A stretch of 63,914 nt of DNA from Stenotrophomonas sp. UBA2124 (GTDB lineage Bacteria; Pseudomonadota; Gammaproteobacteria; Xanthomonadales; Xanthomonadaceae), in assembly GCA_002329155.1 (NCBI GenBank), contig DCXY01000025.1:1-63914 (forward strand), in the 5' to 3' direction. Of the stretch, positions 25,450 to 33,694 are shown piece after piece. The notes beneath the pieces are model-generated. The model saw only the letters and a program-made list of their open reading frames with translations, did no database searches and was not told the origin of the DNA. Position numbers and translations under genes: made by a program. How positions within the stretch are numbered: position 1 is the stretch's first letter; each line of letters starts with the position of its first letter.

Positions 25450-26598
25450 CTACTGCTGTTGGCTTTGCGTATTCAGTTCCTGCGCGTGCGCATCCGCCGC
25501 GGTCGCTGCCGTATCGCGCGCAGGCGGGGGCGCAGGTGACGGTGCCAACGACGCGGTGTCGATTTCCGACAGCGGGCTTTCATCCGGGCAGGTTTCATCG
25601 GGGAAACCGAAGCGTTCCTTCAGCGCCTGCCCGCAGCTGTTCACCGTTTCCAGATCCGCGCCTTCCACCTTGCAGTCACGGTCAAACGCAATCAGGAAGG
25701 CATCCTTGCGGCGCACGAAACCATCACCGCACTTGCGCATCTGCTTGATGCGCTCCAGGTCATCCTGCACCGCGTTGGTGCCGTCCAGACCGTACTGCTT
25801 CAACTCCTCGGTGGTCAGCAGGCGCACGCTGCGATTGGGCACGGTCATCATCAGGTCGGCCACGCCCACCGCCACGCCATTGCGCTGCAGGTAATCCTTC
25901 ACGTTGTCGTAGACCTCGTGCAGTTCCTTGTTCAATTCCGCACGCGAGGTGGCAGTGGAACTGATGCGCATCATGCGGTGGATGCCGACCTTGCCGGAGA
26001 TCAGCCGGTTGTCGCCTGCCGCCAGCACGAACACGCAGGCGCTGTGGCAGATGGAGCCTTCGCGCACCCATATGGTCCAGCCGGCTTCACCAATGCTGTC
26101 ACCGGCGACGATGGCCGCCTCCACCTGGCCACCACTGGAATCCAGGTCGAGAATGCGCTTGCCGATCTTCTTGGCATCGGCCACCACCGCCAGCCGTTCC
26201 ACCAGCGCGGCGAAGGACGGGTTGATCTTGCCGATGTAGCGCACGCGCAGCAGGCCACGCTCGCGGCAGGGCTCCAGCGCCGCATCCAGCGCCTTGCGGT
26301 CCAGCGCCTCCAGCTGTGTGCCGTCGCCATTCTCTGCGCCGTAGTCGGTGTCGCAGCTGATCCATGCCTTGCCGTTCTCCAGCGTCAGCTCCGGCCACTC
26401 GCGATCCTTGGCAGGCACGACCGGTGCGACCGGCGGCGGAATGTCGGCCGCGTTGATCGACACCATGTGGTCGCCATCGGCAGCCAGCGCCACGGCGGGG
26501 TCGGCCACCGGCTTGTTGTCCTGCGACTGCGGATTGCAGGCCAGCAGCCCGACACACAACAACGGCGACCACCAGAATCTGGGCAACATGGGCAGCAA
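25450..26598 (-). CDS. Lipoprotein with ClpP/crotonase-like fold
   Basis: A 382-residue lipoprotein: the signal peptide MLPMLPRFWWSPLLCVGLLAC has lipobox LLAC at Cys21. The central domain (residues about 120-290) reads RILDLDSSGGQVEAAIVAGDSIGEAG, then EGSICHSACVFVLAAGDNRLISGKVGIHRM. This order (SGG oxyanion-type loop, serine in CHSAC, histidine in GIHRM) matches periplasmic ClpP-like proteins of the COG3904 type. The serine and histidine fit a catalytic dyad or triad; the acid is not certain. The tail is proline- and alanine-rich, ending in HAQELNTQSQQQ. The stop is TAG at 25450. No recognisable partner gene is adjacent. Confidence 0.72.
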   Translation of the reverse strand: MLPMLPRFWWSPLLCVGLLACNPQSQDNKPVADPAVALAADGDHMVSINAADIPPPVAPVVPAKDREWPELTLENGKAWISCDTDYGAENGDGTQLEALDRKALDAALEPCRERGLLRVRYIGKINPSFAALVERLAVVADAKKIGKRILDLDSSGGQVEAAIVAGDSIGEAGWTIWVREGSICHSACVFVLAAGDNRLISGKVGIHRMMRISSTATSRAELNKELHEVYDNVKDYLQRNGVAVGVADLMMTVPNRSVRLLTTEELKQYGLDGTNAVQDDLERIKQMRKCGDGFVRRKDAFLIAFDRDCKVEGADLETVNSCGQALKERFGFPDETCPDESPLSEIDTASLAPSPAPPPARDTAATAADAHAQELNTQSQQQ

Positions 26599-26753
26599 TC
26601 AGGTCCGTGCAACGGCGCCAGGCGCCGGAAAGTGAATACAGTCTAGTGCCCATTGCCGCAGCCACTGCAATCGCGCTTAAACAACGATTGGTCATCAGCA
26701 TTGCTGTCCGGAAATGACCAGTCAACGACCCCGGACAGCCCTAGACTGGGCCC

Positions 26754-28220
26754 ATGCACAGCCCTGCCCTGCCCAGCCATGCGCAATGCGAACAGGCCCG
26801 CCTCGCCCGCGATGCGCGGTTCGACGGGCTGTTCTACACCGCCGTGCGCAGCACCGGCATCTACTGCCGGCCGGTATGCCCGGCCCCGCCGCCGCACCGC
26901 CGCAACGTCACCTACTACCCCAGCGCCGCCGCAGCGGCAGCCGCCGGCTACCGCCCGTGCCTGCGCTGCCGGCCCGAGCTGTCCCCCGATGACGCCAACC
27001 TGCTGCAGGACCACACCCTGCACCGTGCGCTGGCGCTGATCGGCGAGGGCATCCTGCAGGATCACCCCGCCTCCGCGCTGGCCGACGCCATGGGCGTCAG
27101 TGCGCGCCAGCTGCAGCGCCTGTTCGTGGCCCGGCTGGGCGCCACGCCGGCGCAGCTGCACGCCACCCGTCGGCTGCTGCTGGCCAAGCAGTTGCTGACC
27201 GAAACCTCGCTGCCGGTCACCCAGATCGCGCTGGCGGCGGGCTTCAACAGCCTGCGCCGCTTCAACAGCGCCTTCCTCGCCGGCTGTGGCATGCCGCCCA
27301 GCGCGCTGCGCAAGCGGCACGGTGCGCAGCCCGGTGGCGAACCGGTGCTGCGCCTGGCCTACCGCCCGCCGCTGGATTTCCCGCTGATGCTGGCCTTCCT
27401 GCGCAGGCGCTCGCTGCCGGGCATCGAGCTCATTGATGAGCACAGTTACCAGCGTGTGATCGTCAGCAATGGGAGCCCCAGCCTGATCCGCGTCACCGCC
27501 GACCCGAAGCGCCCCGAGCTGCGCCTGCAGCTGGGCACCACCGACCCACGCGCCATTCCATCCATCGTCGCGCATGTGCGACGGGTGTTCGACCTGGATG
27601 CGGACCTCACCACCGTGCATGCCAGCCTGCAGGACGAACCCCTGCTGGCCTTGGCCATCACACGCCGTCCCGGCCTGCGCATTCCCGGTGGATGGGATGG
27701 TTTTGAAGTGGCCGCGCGCGCGGTGCTTGGCCAGCAGGTCACCGTGGCCGCCGGCACCACGCTGACGCGGCGACTGGTGGATCGCTTCGGCCAGCACCTG
27801 CCGGGCATGCCGGAAGGGCTCGACCGCCAATTCCCCTCGCCGCAGGTGCTGGTGGACGCCCCGCAGGAAACCATTGGCCTGCCGCGCACCCGCGCCGCCA
27901 CGCTGCGTGCGGTAGCCCGTGCCTGCGCCGAGGGCCGGCTGGATTTCAGCCGCGCACAGACCCTGGACCACTTCATCCAGCAGGCCACCACCCTGCCCGG
28001 CATCGGCCCATGGACCGCTCACTACATGGCGCTGCGCGGCATGGCCATGCCCGATGCCTTCCCCGCAGGCGACCTGGTGCTGCAGCAGGTGCTGGGCGAA
28101 GGGCAACGCCTGAGTGAACGTGAAACCGAACGCCGCTCGCAGGCATGGCGCCCATGGCGTGCCTATGCGGTGCTGCACCTGTGGCACCTGGCCGGCGACA
28201 ACAAAGAGGCCTCCGCATGA
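26754..28220 (+). CDS. alkA: Ada-AlkA fusion: methyl sensor plus 3-methyladenine glycosylase
   Basis: A 488-residue fusion. Residues 1-85 are the Ada N-terminal zinc domain with Cys38, Cys42, Cys69 and Cys72 (TGIYCRPVC and CLRC), the same spacing and numbering as E. coli Ada, where Cys38 accepts methyl groups from DNA phosphotriesters. Residues about 90-185 are an AraC helix-turn-helix DNA-binding domain. The rest is AlkA: a helix-hairpin-helix (LPGIGPWTAHYMALRGM) and the catalytic aspartate at about residue 440 in PAGDLVLQQ. It therefore combines a regulator and a base-excision glycosylase. The start lies six bases after TAGACT (26742-26747). It overlaps ogt by four bases. Confidence 0.9.
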   Translation: MHSPALPSHAQCEQARLARDARFDGLFYTAVRSTGIYCRPVCPAPPPHRRNVTYYPSAAAAAAAGYRPCLRCRPELSPDDANLLQDHTLHRALALIGEGILQDHPASALADAMGVSARQLQRLFVARLGATPAQLHATRRLLLAKQLLTETSLPVTQIALAAGFNSLRRFNSAFLAGCGMPPSALRKRHGAQPGGEPVLRLAYRPPLDFPLMLAFLRRRSLPGIELIDEHSYQRVIVSNGSPSLIRVTADPKRPELRLQLGTTDPRAIPSIVAHVRRVFDLDADLTTVHASLQDEPLLALAITRRPGLRIPGGWDGFEVAARAVLGQQVTVAAGTTLTRRLVDRFGQHLPGMPEGLDRQFPSPQVLVDAPQETIGLPRTRAATLRAVARACAEGRLDFSRAQTLDHFIQQATTLPGIGPWTAHYMALRGMAMPDAFPAGDLVLQQVLGEGQRLSERETERRSQAWRPWRAYAVLHLWHLAGDNKEASA

Positions 28221-28717
28221 CGCTCTACTACGACCGCTTCGACAGCCCCATCGGCCCGCTCACCGTGGCCGTGGATGACAACGGCGTGCGCCACATCCTG
28301 TTCGCCGAGAACCGCCACGATGCCAAGGGCCGCGAACAGTGGCAGCGAGATCCCGATGCGGTGGCCGAGCCCCGCCGGCAGCTGCTGGAATATCTGCGCG
28401 GCGAGCGCCGTCAGTTCGACCTCATCCTCGCGCCGGCAGGCACTGATTTCCAACTGGATGTCTGGCAGATGCTGGCGCGGATTCCGTTCGGCGCGACATG
28501 GAGTTACCGCGAGCTGGCCGAGCGCATCGGCCGCCCCACCGCCACCCGCGCGGTAGGTGCCGCCAACGGACGCAATCCGTTGCCCATCGTGCTGCCCTGC
28601 CACCGGGTCATCGGCAACAACGGCGCACTCACCGGCTTCGGTGGCGGCCTGGCAACCAAAGCCGCGTTGCTGCGGCTGGAGGGGATCGAGGTGGAAGGCG
28701 ATCTGTTTGCCGGGTAA
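28217..28717 (+). CDS. ogt: Methylated-DNA-protein cysteine methyltransferase
   Basis: A 166-residue O6-alkylguanine transferase with the acceptor cysteine at Cys128 in IVLPCHRVIG. Other conserved elements are TDFQLDVWQMLARIPFGATWSYRELAERIGRPTATRAVGAANGRNP and GGLATKAALLRLEG. It moves a methyl group from O6-methylguanine to itself and is consumed. The ATG at 28217 forms an ATGA overlap with the end of the Ada-AlkA gene, so the two repair activities are co-expressed, presumably under the Ada domain. Length fits the short Ogt class. Confidence 0.96.
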   Translation: MTLYYDRFDSPIGPLTVAVDDNGVRHILFAENRHDAKGREQWQRDPDAVAEPRRQLLEYLRGERRQFDLILAPAGTDFQLDVWQMLARIPFGATWSYRELAERIGRPTATRAVGAANGRNPLPIVLPCHRVIGNNGALTGFGGGLATKAALLRLEGIEVEGDLFAG

Positions 28718-28734
28718 AGATTGGAGAGCAAAGC

Positions 28735-28827
28735 ACCCCTCCCCGGCCCTCCCCTTCGCTGCACGAAAGGGAGGGAGCTTGGAACCCCCTCCCTTTGCCG
28801 AAGGCAAGGGGAGGGCTGGGGAGGGGT
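28735..28827. repeat. Nested palindromic repeat after ogt
   Basis: An outer inverted repeat (CCCCTCCCC.. at 28736-28760 with ..GGGGAGGGG at about 28805-28826) encloses two inner palindromes. The whole 93-bp block can fold as one large hairpin or as two smaller ones, as expected of paired REP-like units, and lies between ogt and the downstream phosphodiesterase gene. Confidence 0.75.
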
Positions 28828-28889
28828 AAGCCTGTCGCCGCAACCCCATCCGACTTCCAGCAGTCACACCCCCGGCCTATCATGGCCCG

Positions 28890-30134
28890 ATGATTTCCCT
28901 ACGCCTTCCAGCGGCCGCGCTTGCCTGCGCCCTGCTTGCCGCCTGCGCCTCCGCGCCACACTCCAGCACACCGCAGCAAACCCCGCCCACCGTCGTGATG
29001 ATCTCCATCGACGGGCTGCGCGCGGACCGTGTGGACGAACACAACAGCCCCAACCTGATGCGACTGGTGCGTGAAGGCGTGCGCAGCATCGGCATGCGTC
29101 CGTCCTACCCGTCGCTCACCTTCCCCAACCACTACACGCTGGTCACCGGCCTGCGTCCCGACCATCACGGTCTGGTGCACAACGCCATGCAGGCTGACGA
29201 CCTCGGCACCTTCCGTATCGCCGACCGCGATGCCGTGCAGAACCCGCGCTGGTGGGAAGGCGGCGAACCGATCTGGGTGAGCGTACGCAAGGCGGGCCTC
29301 AAGAGCGCCACATGGTCCTGGCCGGGCAGCGAGGCACCGGTGCATGGCCTGCATGCCAACGAATGGCGCGTGTATGACGAGAAGGTGCCGCTGGCCACCC
29401 GCATGGGCGAAGTCCAGGGTTGGCTGCGTGGCGCACCCGATGGGATCAAGCCGCGTTTCATCGCCGCCTACATGGAACAGGTGGACAAGGCCGGCCACCA
29501 CTACGGCCCCGATTCGCCCGAATACGCCGCCGCCATCCGTGAGGTGGACACCGCCATCGGCCAGCTCATCAACGGCATGGCCAACGACGGCACGCTGGAC
29601 ACCACCAACCTCATCATCGTGTCCGACCACGGCATGGCCACCGTGCCCGCCGGCAATGCCGTCGCGGTGGAGGACATGGCGGCCATCGACGTGGCCAAGG
29701 TGATTTCCACCGGCCAGTCGGTTGGCTTCAACCCGCAGCCGGGCAGGCAGGCCGAGGCCGAAAAGGCCCTGCTCGGCCGTCACGATCATTACCAGTGCTG
29801 GAACAAGGCACAGCTGCCCACGCGCTGGCACTACGGCAGCAATCCGCGCGTGCCGGCGATCATCTGCCAGATGGACGAAGGCTGGGATGCGCTGCCGCGT
29901 GAGGTCATCGAAAAACGCCCGGCCGCCACCCGTGGCTCGCACGGCTACGACCCGGCACTGCCATCAATGCAGGCCACCTTCATCGCGCGTGGCCCCGCCT
30001 TCGTGCGTGGCAAGCAGCTGGGCGCCTTCGATAACGTCGATGTCTACCCGCTACTGACCCGGCTGATCGGCATTCCCGCCCAGCCCAACGACGGCAACCC
30101 GCACACGCTGGACCAGGCCCTGCGCAAGCCCTGA
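28890..30134 (+). CDS. Secreted nucleotide pyrophosphatase/phosphodiesterase (NPP family)
   Basis: A 414-residue lipoprotein of the alkaline phosphatase superfamily. The N-terminus MISLRLPAAALACALLAAC is a lipobox signal peptide (Cys19). The nucleophile is Thr77 in SLTFPNHY and the first zinc site aspartate is Asp41 in MISIDGLRADRV. Further metal ligands fall in YMEQVDKAGHHYGPDS, SDHGM and GSHGYDP. This matches the bacterial NPP group that includes a structurally studied Xanthomonas enzyme, hydrolysing nucleotide and phosphodiester bonds outside the cytoplasm. The start lies six bases after TATCAT (28878-28883) and no ribosome binding site is visible, suggesting a leaderless transcript. Confidence 0.93.
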   Translation: MISLRLPAAALACALLAACASAPHSSTPQQTPPTVVMISIDGLRADRVDEHNSPNLMRLVREGVRSIGMRPSYPSLTFPNHYTLVTGLRPDHHGLVHNAMQADDLGTFRIADRDAVQNPRWWEGGEPIWVSVRKAGLKSATWSWPGSEAPVHGLHANEWRVYDEKVPLATRMGEVQGWLRGAPDGIKPRFIAAYMEQVDKAGHHYGPDSPEYAAAIREVDTAIGQLINGMANDGTLDTTNLIIVSDHGMATVPAGNAVAVEDMAAIDVAKVISTGQSVGFNPQPGRQAEAEKALLGRHDHYQCWNKAQLPTRWHYGSNPRVPAIICQMDEGWDALPREVIEKRPAATRGSHGYDPALPSMQATFIARGPAFVRGKQLGAFDNVDVYPLLTRLIGIPAQPNDGNPHTLDQALRKP

Positions 30135-30166
30135 GCAAGGCGCGGCGCGCAGCATCTGACGGGCAC

Positions 30167-30194
30167 AAAAAAAGCGGCGCAAGCGCCGCTTTTT
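30167..30194. terminator. Bidirectional terminator
   Basis: An A7 tract, a G+C-rich stem GCGGCGC/GCGCCGC and a T5 tract lie between the convergent phosphodiesterase and ribosomal protein genes. The symmetry of A and T flanks lets it stop transcription in both directions. Confidence 0.85.
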
Positions 30195-30215
30195 CCGTAC
30201 CAGGCGTCGCTGTTA

Positions 30216-30398
30216 TCAGCCGGCCTTGGCAACCGTCTTCTTGGCAACAGCCTTCTTGGCCGGGGCCTTGGCGACAGTCTTCTTGGCGACCGGCGCAGCT
30301 GCGCCCACGGCCACCTTGCTCACCGCGTGCGAACGCGAATTGCCATAGCTGGCGTTGTAACGCTTGCCCTTGGCGGTCTTGCGGTCACCCTTACCCAT
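30216..30398 (-). CDS. bTHX-type 30S ribosomal protein with C-terminal Lys/Ala tail
   Basis: A 60-residue basic protein. The first 27 residues, MGKGDRKTAKGKRYNASYGNSRSHAVS, match the bTHX/THX small-subunit protein, which is only about 27-30 residues in Thermus. The remainder, rich in AKK and APAKK repeats (AKKTVAKAPAKKAVAKKTVAKAG), resembles histone-like tails and is an extension beyond the core protein. Highly basic and likely RNA-bound. It lies 107 bp from the MerC-domain gene on the same strand. Confidence 0.82.
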   Translation of the reverse strand: MGKGDRKTAKGKRYNASYGNSRSHAVSKVAVGAAAPVAKKTVAKAPAKKAVAKKTVAKAG

Positions 30399-30504
30399 GT
30401 CGTCAACTCCTTAGTGTGTAATCCAGAAAACCCCGTACTGACACGGGTTCTGCGGGGCCGCCAACAGCGCCCCCGCAATGAGTTGAAAGCCTACCATGCG
30501 CCCC

Positions 30505-30918
30505 TCAATGTGCGCAGCTGGGTCCGTGCACGTGGCGGCGGTTCAAGTGCAGGTTGAGCACATGGGCCATGCCCACCAGCACGCCACCCAGGGTCATCAC
30601 CAGCGCATGCGGCAGCTGCGAGTGGTGCAGGCCTTCGTGCAGCAGGCCGGCCCACAGCAGTGCCAGGCCCGGCACCAGCACGCACAGCGCGCGCAGCGCA
30701 CGGTGGCGGCAGTAGCCCCACAGCAGGCTGGAGAGCCCAAGCAGGGTCACGAAGATCACCACCGCCTGCTCGACACCCTCGCTCAGCCAGAACGAAAGGC
30801 CCAGCGATGGCGCCACCGCCAGCAATGCCGGCAGCGCCGCGCAGTGCACCGCACACAACAGGGAACCGGCCGCACCGAAGCGGTCAAGAAACTGGGTTAG
30901 AGCGGCAGGCAGGGGCAT
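30505..30918 (-). CDS. MerC-domain membrane protein
   Basis: A 137-residue protein with four hydrophobic segments and the MerC-family start GAAGSLLCAVHCAALPALLAVAP, in which a C..HC motif could bind a metal. The C-terminus ends NLHLNRRHVHGPSCAH, with several histidines and a cysteine. MerC is best known as a mercury importer, but there is no merR, merT, merP or merA here. The candidate Zur box 28 bp upstream of the start and the divergent histidine-rich receptor instead suggest zinc handling, which is inference from position. The start is the ATG at 30918; the track frame continues upstream across the regulatory region. Confidence 0.78.
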   Translation of the reverse strand: MPLPAALTQFLDRFGAAGSLLCAVHCAALPALLAVAPSLGLSFWLSEGVEQAVVIFVTLLGLSSLLWGYCRHRALRALCVLVPGLALLWAGLLHEGLHHSQLPHALVMTLGGVLVGMAHVLNLHLNRRHVHGPSCAH

Positions 30919-30942
30919 GACTTCCAGCAGGGGCGGCGAAAC

Positions 30943-30966
30943 GTTATGGAATAATATAACATAATC
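30943..30966. promoter_or_regulatory. Candidate Zur box in a divergent promoter
   Basis: The minus-strand core ATGTTATATTATTCCAT (30946-30962) matches the ATGTTATAATATCACAT-type Zur site seen in E. coli znu promoters at 14 of 17 positions, and the wider site has GTTAT-N8-ATAAC symmetry. It overlaps -10-like hexamers TATTAT (minus, 30951-30956) and CATAAT (plus, 30960-30965), so Zur binding here could repress both the MerC-domain gene and the TonB receptor. The zur gene lies at 37232-37714. Confidence 0.6.
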
Positions 30967-31065
30967 GTTCGCCAGCCCATCCCCGCATGCCGCCTGCCTC
31001 TCCCCTTCCCCATGGGCGGTGCCTGCCCCACAACTGATACATAGTAACAAAAGAGAAACCACCCC

Positions 31066-33252
31066 ATGACTCAGCGCCATCCGCACCCGCTCCGCCCCCA
31101 CCTGCTTGCTCTGGCCCTGGCCAGCCTGCTGCCCTCCATTGCCAGCGCCGCCGATGATGACGCCGCCGCCGCACAGAGCCACCACCTGACCGAGCTGTCC
31201 ACGGTCAAGGTCACCGCCTCTCCGCTGCAGAGTTCAGCCGAATCGCTGGCGCGCCCGGTGGACGTGCTGGCCGGCGAGCGTCTGGACGAGCAGAAATCCG
31301 GCACCCTGGGCGACACCGTTGGCAAGCTGCCCGGCGTGCAGAGCACCTTCTTCGGCCCCGGCGTGGGCCGCCCGATCATCCGCGGCCAGGAAGGCCCGCG
31401 CGTGCAGGTGCTGTCCAACGGCGTGGGCAACATGGACGCCTCCACCGTCAGCGCCGACCACGCCACCAGCATCGAGCCGTTCCTGGCCGACCAGATCGAA
31501 GTGCTCAAGGGCCCGGCTACGCTGCTGTTCGGCAGCGGCGCCATCGGCGGCGCGGTGAACGTGGTTGATGGCCGCATCGCCAGCGAGATTCCCGACCACC
31601 CGCTCAGTGGCCGCGCCGAACTGCGTGGCAACTCGGTCAACAAGGAACGCAGCGGCATGTTCCGGCTCGATGGCGTAAATGGCGACTGGGTGCTGCATGT
31701 CGATGGCCTGGTGCGCAACGGCGACGACTACCGCATCCCCGGCTATGCGGTGATTGATGGCCTGGAAGACCACCACGACCACGACCACGATGCCGACGAC
31801 GCCGATGAGCCGCGCCGCGGCACGCTGGACAACAGCTCCATCCACACCCGAGCCGGCGGGCTGGGCGCGACCTGGCTGGGCGAAGGCGGCTACTTCGGCC
31901 TGTCGGCCAGCACCTATCGCACCAACTATGGCATTCCCAACGGCGCCCATGTGCATGCCGACGACGACCATGACCATGACCACGGCGACGAGGAAGAAGG
32001 CGGCGAGCACGATGTACGCATCGACATGGTGCAGAACCGCTTCGATACCAAGGCCGGCATCTACAACCCCACCTCGTTCCTGAAGAACATCAACCTGCGC
32101 GCCGGTTACACCGACTACGAGCATGTGGAACTGGAAGCAGGCACCCCGTCCACGCGCTTCACCAACCGCGGCATCGAAGGCCGGCTGGAAGCGGTGCAGC
32201 AGCAGATCGCCGGCTGGGATGGCGCCTTCGGCCTGCAGTTCAGCAACGGCCACTTCGGTGCGCAGGGTGAAGAGGCCTTCGTACCCGACACCGCCACCCG
32301 CAGCGCCGGCCTGTTCGTGCTGCAGGAAAAGCAGTTCGGCCCGCTGAAGCTGGAACTGGGCGCACGCCAGGACCAGGTCAAGCTGGACCCCACCGAGGGT
32401 TACCGCCAGCGCAAGTTCGACACCACCAACCTGTCCGCTGCCGGCATCTGGAAGCTCAATGACGCGGTGGACCTGCGCTTCGGCCTGGACAGCTCCGAGC
32501 GTGCGCCGACCAATGAAGAGCTGTACGCAGCCGGCGCGCATATCGCCACCCGTTCGCTGGAGCTGGGCGATGCCAACCTGAAGACCGAGCGTGGCCGCCG
32601 TGCCGAGCTGGGCATCCACACCCACAGCGAATGGCTGGATTTCAGCGCCTCGATCTACCAGACCAAGTTCAAGGACTTCATCTACCTGGCCGAAACCGGG
32701 GTGACCGAATCGCTGCCGGTGCGCCAGTGGACCCAGCAGGACGCCACCTTCAAGGGCGCCGAGGCCGAGGCCACCGTGCACATGTTTGAAGGCAGCGCCG
32801 GCGACTGGGACCTGCGCCTGTTTGGCGACCACGTCAAAGCCGAGCTGGATGGCAGTGGCAGCCGCAGCGTGGATATCGCCGTGCCGCACGGTGACCACAA
32901 CCACAACTACACCGTGGAGCTGGCCAACAGCGGTTACCTGCCGCGCATCGCCCCCACCCGCTTCGGCGCCGACCTGCGCTGGTCGCTGGACGGCTGGCGC
33001 GCATCGGTGGGCGCGGTGCGGTACAGCCGCCAGAATGACGTGGCCCAGAACGAGGAGCCCAGCGCCGGCTACACGCTGGTGGATGCGCACCTGGCCTACC
33101 GCTGGGATCGCAATGCCAACAACAGCTACGAGCTGTTCCTGGATGGCAGCAACCTGACCAACCGCGAGGCCCGCCCGCACACCTCGCTGCTGCGTGACTA
33201 CTCGCCGCTGCCGGGCCGTGGCGTGGCATTCGGCATCCGCGCCTGGTTCTGA
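31066..33252 (+). CDS. TonB-dependent receptor, ZnuD-like
   Basis: A 728-residue outer-membrane receptor. The signal peptide (ALALASLLPSIASA) is followed by the plug domain (GTLGDTVGKLPGVQS, GPRVQVLSNGVGNMDAS, LKGPATLLFGSGAIGGAVNVVDG) and a beta-barrel ending GRGVAFGIRAWF with terminal phenylalanine. Two extracellular loops are rich in histidine and aspartate: DHHDHDHDADDADEP (residues about 235-250) and HVHADDDHDHDHGDEEEGGEHD (about 295-315). A third cluster, PHGDHNHNY, is near residue 607. Such loops are the hallmark of ZnuD zinc receptors of Neisseria and relatives. Import of zinc driven by TonB is therefore likely, consistent with the Zur-like site upstream. The last 23 codons are also found in a duplicated fragment downstream. 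Confidence 0.88.
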   Translation: MTQRHPHPLRPHLLALALASLLPSIASAADDDAAAAQSHHLTELSTVKVTASPLQSSAESLARPVDVLAGERLDEQKSGTLGDTVGKLPGVQSTFFGPGVGRPIIRGQEGPRVQVLSNGVGNMDASTVSADHATSIEPFLADQIEVLKGPATLLFGSGAIGGAVNVVDGRIASEIPDHPLSGRAELRGNSVNKERSGMFRLDGVNGDWVLHVDGLVRNGDDYRIPGYAVIDGLEDHHDHDHDADDADEPRRGTLDNSSIHTRAGGLGATWLGEGGYFGLSASTYRTNYGIPNGAHVHADDDHDHDHGDEEEGGEHDVRIDMVQNRFDTKAGIYNPTSFLKNINLRAGYTDYEHVELEAGTPSTRFTNRGIEGRLEAVQQQIAGWDGAFGLQFSNGHFGAQGEEAFVPDTATRSAGLFVLQEKQFGPLKLELGARQDQVKLDPTEGYRQRKFDTTNLSAAGIWKLNDAVDLRFGLDSSERAPTNEELYAAGAHIATRSLELGDANLKTERGRRAELGIHTHSEWLDFSASIYQTKFKDFIYLAETGVTESLPVRQWTQQDATFKGAEAEATVHMFEGSAGDWDLRLFGDHVKAELDGSGSRSVDIAVPHGDHNHNYTVELANSGYLPRIAPTRFGADLRWSLDGWRASVGAVRYSRQNDVAQNEEPSAGYTLVDAHLAYRWDRNANNSYELFLDGSNLTNREARPHTSLLRDYSPLPGRGVAFGIRAWF

Positions 33253-33522
33253 TGGGTACTGGGGTTGGCGACGTGCTTTTGCGCTTGCTGTCCCCTCTCC
33301 CCAACCCCTCTCCCCAACCCCTCTCCCGCAAGGGGAGAGGGGCTTTGTGTCTCGCTGCTGCGTGACTGCTCGCCGCTGCCGGGCCGTGGCGTGGCGTTCG
33401 GCATCCGCGCCTGGTTCTGATGGGTACTGGGGTCGGGGGCGTGCTTTTGCGCTTGCTGACCCCTCTCCCCAACTGACCCCTGTCCCCAACCCCTCTCCCG
33501 CAAGGGGAGAGGGGCTTTGTGT
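33183..33522 (+). repeat. Tandem duplication of receptor 3' end plus palindrome
   Basis: Two near-identical copies, 33183-33350 (168 bp) and 33351-33522 (172 bp), stand head to tail. Each holds the last 23 codons of the receptor reading frame, a short intergenic stretch and a CCCCTCTCCCGC/GCGGGAGAGGGG-type palindrome. Copy 2 starts mid-frame and its coding part ends with DCSPLPGRGVAFGIRAWF (tyrosine to cysteine change), so it is a non-functional fragment. The palindromes suggest REP-mediated slippage or recombination. Confidence 0.9.
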
Positions 33523-33556
33523 GTTGCGATCTGGTGGATTGCCCTGAGGGCTCCTT

Positions 33557-33602
33557 GCTTGAGCCCCTCTCCCCTTGCGGGAGAGGGGTTGGGGAGAGGG
33601 GA
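33557..33602. repeat. Inverted REP-like palindrome
   Basis: A CCCCTCTCCCC/GGGGAGAGG-type palindrome, inverted with respect to those in the tandem duplication just upstream. It occupies the space between the receptor repeats and the tetR promoter and may terminate or separate the two transcripts. Confidence 0.65.
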
Positions 33603-33694
33603 AAGAGGTTGACGGAAAGGAGGGCATACAGCCTCCACCCAACACCCACCCTGAACCAGAACAATCCATCCCACCCTCCTGACAGCGTGCGCCA

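Noticed and set aside
30505..30918. Mercury-resistance locus
   Set aside because: Only a MerC-type domain is present. There is no merR, merT, merP or merA, and the context points to zinc.
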